This document shows, piece after piece, positions 59,859 to 64,000 of a stretch of 64,000 nt of DNA. Numbering within the stretch: the stretch's first letter is position 1; every line of letters begins with the position of its first letter. This DNA is from Alopecurus myosuroides (lineage: Eukaryota > Streptophyta > Magnoliopsida > Poales > Poaceae): contig CM054057.1 of NCBI GenBank assembly GCA_028641055.1, positions 331,048,482 to 331,112,481 on the forward strand, in the 5' to 3' direction. The translations under genes and the position numbers were made by a program. The notes under the pieces were generated by a model that saw nothing but the letters and a program-made list of their open reading frames with translations, was not told the origin of the DNA and made no database searches.

Positions 59859-60070
59859 GTCTCCCACTTGCACTAGAGTCAATAATCTAGTTTGTAAGCA
59901 CTTAACACATATGGCGTTCCAGTGTTATTACCATGCTTCGCATGTGGTAAACATTATCAAAAAGATCTGAACTGTTCAGGTCCTATTGTATTTGCATGTT
60001 CTTTGCGTCTACACGCATCACTCATTCTCTAATGAGATGGCTTTGTATATATATGGTCAATTTGTGAAAA

Positions 60071-60250
60071 CTTAATTCCTCAGCTTAAACTGATGTCACT
60101 AACATTGTGAAAATGTAGCTTCATAGTGTTAGCATTCTTGGAAATTCACCAAGTTCCGGTGGTACCTTAATTCCTCAGCTTAAACTGATGTTACTAACAT
60201 TGTGAAAATGTAGCTTCATAGTTTCAGCATTCTTGGAAATTCACCAAGTT
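60071..60250 (-). repeat. Tandem duplication of about 95 bp in Copia relic
   Basis: CTTAATTCCTCAGCTTAAACTGATG starts at 60071 and again at 60166. The two copies differ at a few bases only, so the duplication arose after insertion or is much younger than the decay of the frame. Confidence 0.9.
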
Positions 60251-63200
60251 CAATAAAGAACTACTTGACACAAAATACGCTTATAATCAGTTGTCAACAC
60301 AACGATATACTTTAGCCTTTGTTGTAGTATCTGTCACAATATTTCAATTTTGAAACTCTTTCAAATCCAGCATGGAACTTTCTTCCATCCTATTGTGCTA
60401 CCCTTCATCACACATTTTAATTGAGATAAAATTACTTGAATAAATGACAAGACTATTAGTGTAACACATTACAACTAATATTTTGTCATTACTATATAGG
60501 AAAACATATCCTTAGCATTTCTAAAAAGACACAAGGATCTCTCCCACTATTGTCTAATCATCATATGAATTATCCTACTATAACATTTTATAGCATAGGA
60601 CTCATCTGGTTGTGTACATAGCATGGAAACATGACTTAGAAATCTCAATTTCAGTGATGCTCATCATGTGTCAAAACACATGAATCTTGCTCAATTATTT
60701 TCCATGTGACAAGAACTCCTTCTTATCAATTTTATATTGACTTACTTCAATATTTCATCTATGTAATTTGGCTTCAATCATATCAGGCGCTTGAATCCAT
60801 CTTTTATAGACATCGATGCCCAATATCTTCCAAGCCTTTCATCAATATGAAATCGAAAATATTAACCGTGTTAATTTAAAATACATATTTTCCAATCAAC
60901 CATATGTCATCTACATAAAGTATTGGAAATATGTCATAGCGCTCCCACTTAATTTCTTGTAACTCTACAAGCATCTTTATCATTCATGATGGAATCAAAC
61001 TCTTTTGATAACTTCATTAAGCTAAAGAATTCAACTTCGCTATGCTTACTTCAACCATTGAAGTGTGCATACCTTTCTAGCAACCTTTTGAATTTTACAA
61101 AACTCTCAGACTGTGTCAAGTACACATCCTTGATAAAACTCCTCGAGAGGAGAGTTGGTTATGTTATTCAACTGCCATATCATAATATGTACCTTTGCTA
61201 GAACTATCCGCAAAGACTAAAGCATCACTACGGAAGATCGAAATCTTGTAGTAGTCAACTCTTTGAACTTCGTCGAAAACAACTTTTCGATAAGTATCCA
61301 TGGTCTTTGTCGCTATATAGACCCTTTTGCTATCGTTAGGCATCATGCCTATCGAAAGGACTACCAAGTCACATACTTGATATTCATACAAGGATACTAT
61401 GGCGGATATGATGACTCATAGTCAATTTTACGAAGTCAGGGCCCATCATTTGGCTTCCTTTATAAGGTTCAGGTCCTTTTGTTGTCAAAACAACACTTTA
61501 CACTTAAACCACCAAGTTGTTCTAAGTACAAAGTTTTTGGAATTTACTGGTACAGTTCGCAAACTCATTTGAAGTATCTACAACATTTGTAGTGTCATCT
61601 ACTTAGTCAAAATAGTAAACCCCGGAACAACTTCCAGTGCTGCGCTACTCTTGACATTATAACGAAGATTCTCTAACCTCGTTGAGTTTGTACTGTGCTC
61701 CCACTCACTTGTTTCGCAAGAACTACTTTCTCGAGAAATCAACCCTTTCTGACAAACAACATTTGTCTTTTGGTTCGGTGATAGGAGAAATACCCAATGT
61801 TTTATTTGGGATAACCTTATAAACATATATTTATCCTATTTTGGTTGTAAACATTTTACACATGCTATGCATACCAAAACTTAAGAAAAATGACAATTCG
61901 GGTCACTACCCAAACCATATCTTATATGTTGTCAATTTCAACGGATCATGATGGTGCTCTTTTGAGTGTAAAAGCGGTTGTCCTTAATGTATAAACTACA
62001 AAATTATAATGGCAATTTTATTAATCTTACCATGTCAAACAGGGTTTGATTTTGTCTTTTGAATACTCCAATCTAATGTGGTGTATTCGAGAAGTATAAG
62101 TTGTAGAACAATTATGCAACTTCTCAGATGTTTTGCTAAACTTGTAACTCAAACTTTATCCTTTATGATCCAATCATAAATACTTGATTATCTTGTTACA
62201 TTGATTTTAACTTCATATTAACAACCTTTTGAACCAATTCAAAATGTCAAACTCTGTTCCCTTTAAATAGATATACTCACATATATACTTAAATCATCGA
62301 CAGAATTTTATGAAGGAAAAATTAATCCACCATACATGACTACACATAATGGACTATATACATCAATATGTATAATCTCCACTAAATTAGTCGTCCATTC
62401 TACTTTGGCCTAAGAACGGAATTCTAGTCATCTTTTGGAAGAGGTCTCACAAGCGTCAATAAAATGACTCCGGAAGTCCATCAATATGGAGTTCCTTCAT
62501 GTTTTCCTTTCCGATATGAACTAAAATGGTGGTGTCACAATTTAAGTGAAAATCTTTTTCGTCTTGCAACGTTTAGCATTCAGTCTTATAGATGTTTACT
62601 TTACCAACATGATTTATATTAACATATCCATCAATTATGGAATATGGTCATCGTTTGAACAATCTCATTTGTTCTCACAAAAGACTAGAACAAAATAACA
62701 AATTATTAAGTTCTTCAAATAAATCTTGACTGGTTGGTTCGATACGACAATGAACACAATAACACTTTATTTATGTTCTTGTCATAATCGATTCCACATC
62801 TATTACTAGTTCCTTTTAGGCCCTTGTATTTCTTTCATTGCGTTGCTTTGTATGACAACTCATACCAACCAATGTGGTATCAAAATACCAAAAATACTTT
62901 GTTAACTAGTAATACATCTATAACTTGTATATCAAGTATATACTCCTGAGCTGGACTTTTCCAGTTATCTTCTTTTCTGCCATATATCTATTTGTAATTC
63001 TATTTTCAATATTCCCTTTCCTTTATAGAAGAATCATTCAACATCAAACAATGCTAGTCTTACTAGCTCATTTTCTTTGGCGTGTTAGTCATATACTATC
63101 ACCCATTGAGTCACACTTTGAGTTTGATTGTTCTACTAATATCACCATATTAATAGCATTCTTCTAAATTCCACTCTTAGCAATTTCCAAGTAAGGTAAG

Positions 63201-63340
63201 CTACTTTACCCATACTTCTAATCCATCCCATCATAACAATTTTATGATTAAGTTACTATAGCTCGAAGGAAGGGATTTAGAGGATAATTTTGAGCGCCCC
63301 AACTTCTTGGAATATTCAAATGCCTAGCGTCTTCAATCAT

Positions 63341-63428
63341 TGCATATATTCAGATAATATAAGCAAACATTGTCACGCTAAATTTGCATATATTCAGATA
63401 ATATAAGCAAACATTGTCACGCTAAATT
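63341..63428 (-). repeat. Perfect 44-bp tandem duplication
   Basis: TGCATATATTCAGATAATAT... through GTCACGCTAAATT is repeated exactly at 63341 and 63385. Perfect identity points to a recent slippage event or an assembly artefact. Confidence 0.9.
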
Positions 63429-64000
63429 ATACTCAGTCATGTTGCCACAAATAAGTTTCTAGATATCAATATATCTTTCACTTGATTGTTTCTGAAAACA
63501 ACTCTTTTTAGTTCCTAAATCACCTTGATCAACAAAACATTCTTTTGAAGATAAAGTAATACGGAAGCAACCATGACTCTGGATTCTAAGTAGGAATTAT
63601 TTGCTCTCTAGATCAATTAATCATTAATCACATGGAGCTAGGTAGGAAATACCAAAAATCTACAATAGGACTCAATTTTAAATTTCACTAATACAGTACC
63701 AATCTTAAATGGTATTTACCAGATCATAACAGTTATATCTCAATTAACAATCTAAGTGTAAGGTAGTTATGTGGATGCCAATGACTACTACAAGTTGTGC
63801 AAATTCACTTTGATTTGTTGTTCATGATAAATAAGTTTAAGTTAATTCAAAATTAAACCATGAACTCCCACTCAAAAACAACATCCCTCTTAGTCGTCTT
63901 TAGTGATTGCACGAACCAAATTCACTACAACAAAACCGATCATCACGTGAGATGATGTAGCTTCAAAGGCGAACATCGACATGTTCATCGTATCATCCAT

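Larger units (their letters stand above)
59859..64000 (-). pseudogene. Decayed pol of the Copia element (partial)
   Basis: Minus strand. The polypurine tract CAAGTGGGAGAC (59859-59874) is preceded by CTAGATTATTGACTCTAG, as in BARE-1. Farther upstream RT remnants are readable: LYVDDIWLIGK with the catalytic YVDD box at 60906-60917, then IDKKEFLSHGK and FHAMYTTR (60740-60610), matching the usual DSKKGFLP...MYAMLCTRPD. Stops are very frequent, so nothing is translatable. The 5' LTR lies right of the window. Beyond 61400 I recognise no domain; it is AT-rich decayed element sequence. Confidence 0.7.

Noticed and set aside
1..64000. CRISPR arrays, prokaryotic operons, phage or defence systems
   Set aside because: Introns, plant genes, TATA boxes and plant transposons show nuclear plant DNA; no regularly spaced repeat arrays were seen.

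Overview
The window reads as nuclear DNA of a Triticeae grass (wheat, Aegilops, rye or barley type). Two low-copy, intron-containing genes sit in a roughly 12 kb island between about 16 and 28.4 kb. Nearly everything else is nested LTR retrotransposons and LINEs of the kinds that dominate Triticeae chromosomes: Athila-like elements with TGATACGTC termini, BARE/Angela-type Copia, Tekay/Del-type Gypsy, and Stowaway MITEs with CTCCCTCCGT ends. No prokaryotic, organellar, tRNA, rRNA or CRISPR feature was recognised.

Left flank (1-16.3 kb): the 3' end of an Athila-like element abuts a truncated reverse Copia LTR. After about 1 kb of unclassified DNA comes a complete 10,977-bp Gypsy element (4730-15706). 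It has unusually long LTRs of about 3.6 kb and a perfect 5-bp target duplication (CATTC), and it appears to have landed inside an older hAT-like element.

Gene island: 16.3-19.5 kb holds a fold-back element, two Stowaway MITEs and a promoter with a TATA box. A three-exon gene on + (19553-24006) encodes a strigolactone repressor of the DWARF53/SMXL family: Clp-N domain, degenerate AAA-type P-loops, FRGKT-like motif, and EAR motif FDLNLPV. Exon 1 carries an apparent 1-nt deletion in a G run at 20206-20209. As given, the reading frame is broken and would stop after about 293 residues. Tail-to-tail with it on the minus strand (24734-28305) is an intact eight-exon microsomal omega-3 fatty acid desaturase (FAD3 type, 381 aa, all three histidine boxes). 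It has a Stowaway MITE in intron 2 and a 210-bp tandem duplication in intron 3. As I recall, a D53-FAD3 neighbour pair also exists in rice (chromosome 11 and its chromosome 12 duplicate), which suggests an old conserved block.

Right flank (28.4-64 kb): a stack of nested insertions. A minus-strand Gypsy element (B, 30231-55300) was split in its 3' LTR by an L1-type LINE (30421-45798) and in its gag by a solo Athila-like LTR (50956-52542, TSD TATAC). The LINE was split in ORF1 by a short LTR-element fragment (31705-32477). It was split in ORF2 by a complete non-autonomous Athila-like element (A, 34184-42658, TSD AGTAC), which itself carries a 5'-truncated LINE (37758-38150). Farther right a reverse Athila-like LTR is interrupted by a minus-strand BARE/Angela-type Copia element whose 3' LTR (58187-59858) and decayed RT region run off the window.

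The two host genes do not form a pathway. One controls strigolactone-regulated branching and the other makes alpha-linolenate in the ER. The strongest lead is the disrupted D53 frame; the richest structural signal is the four-level insertion record that target-site duplications let one order in time. I found no evidence of a new biological system.
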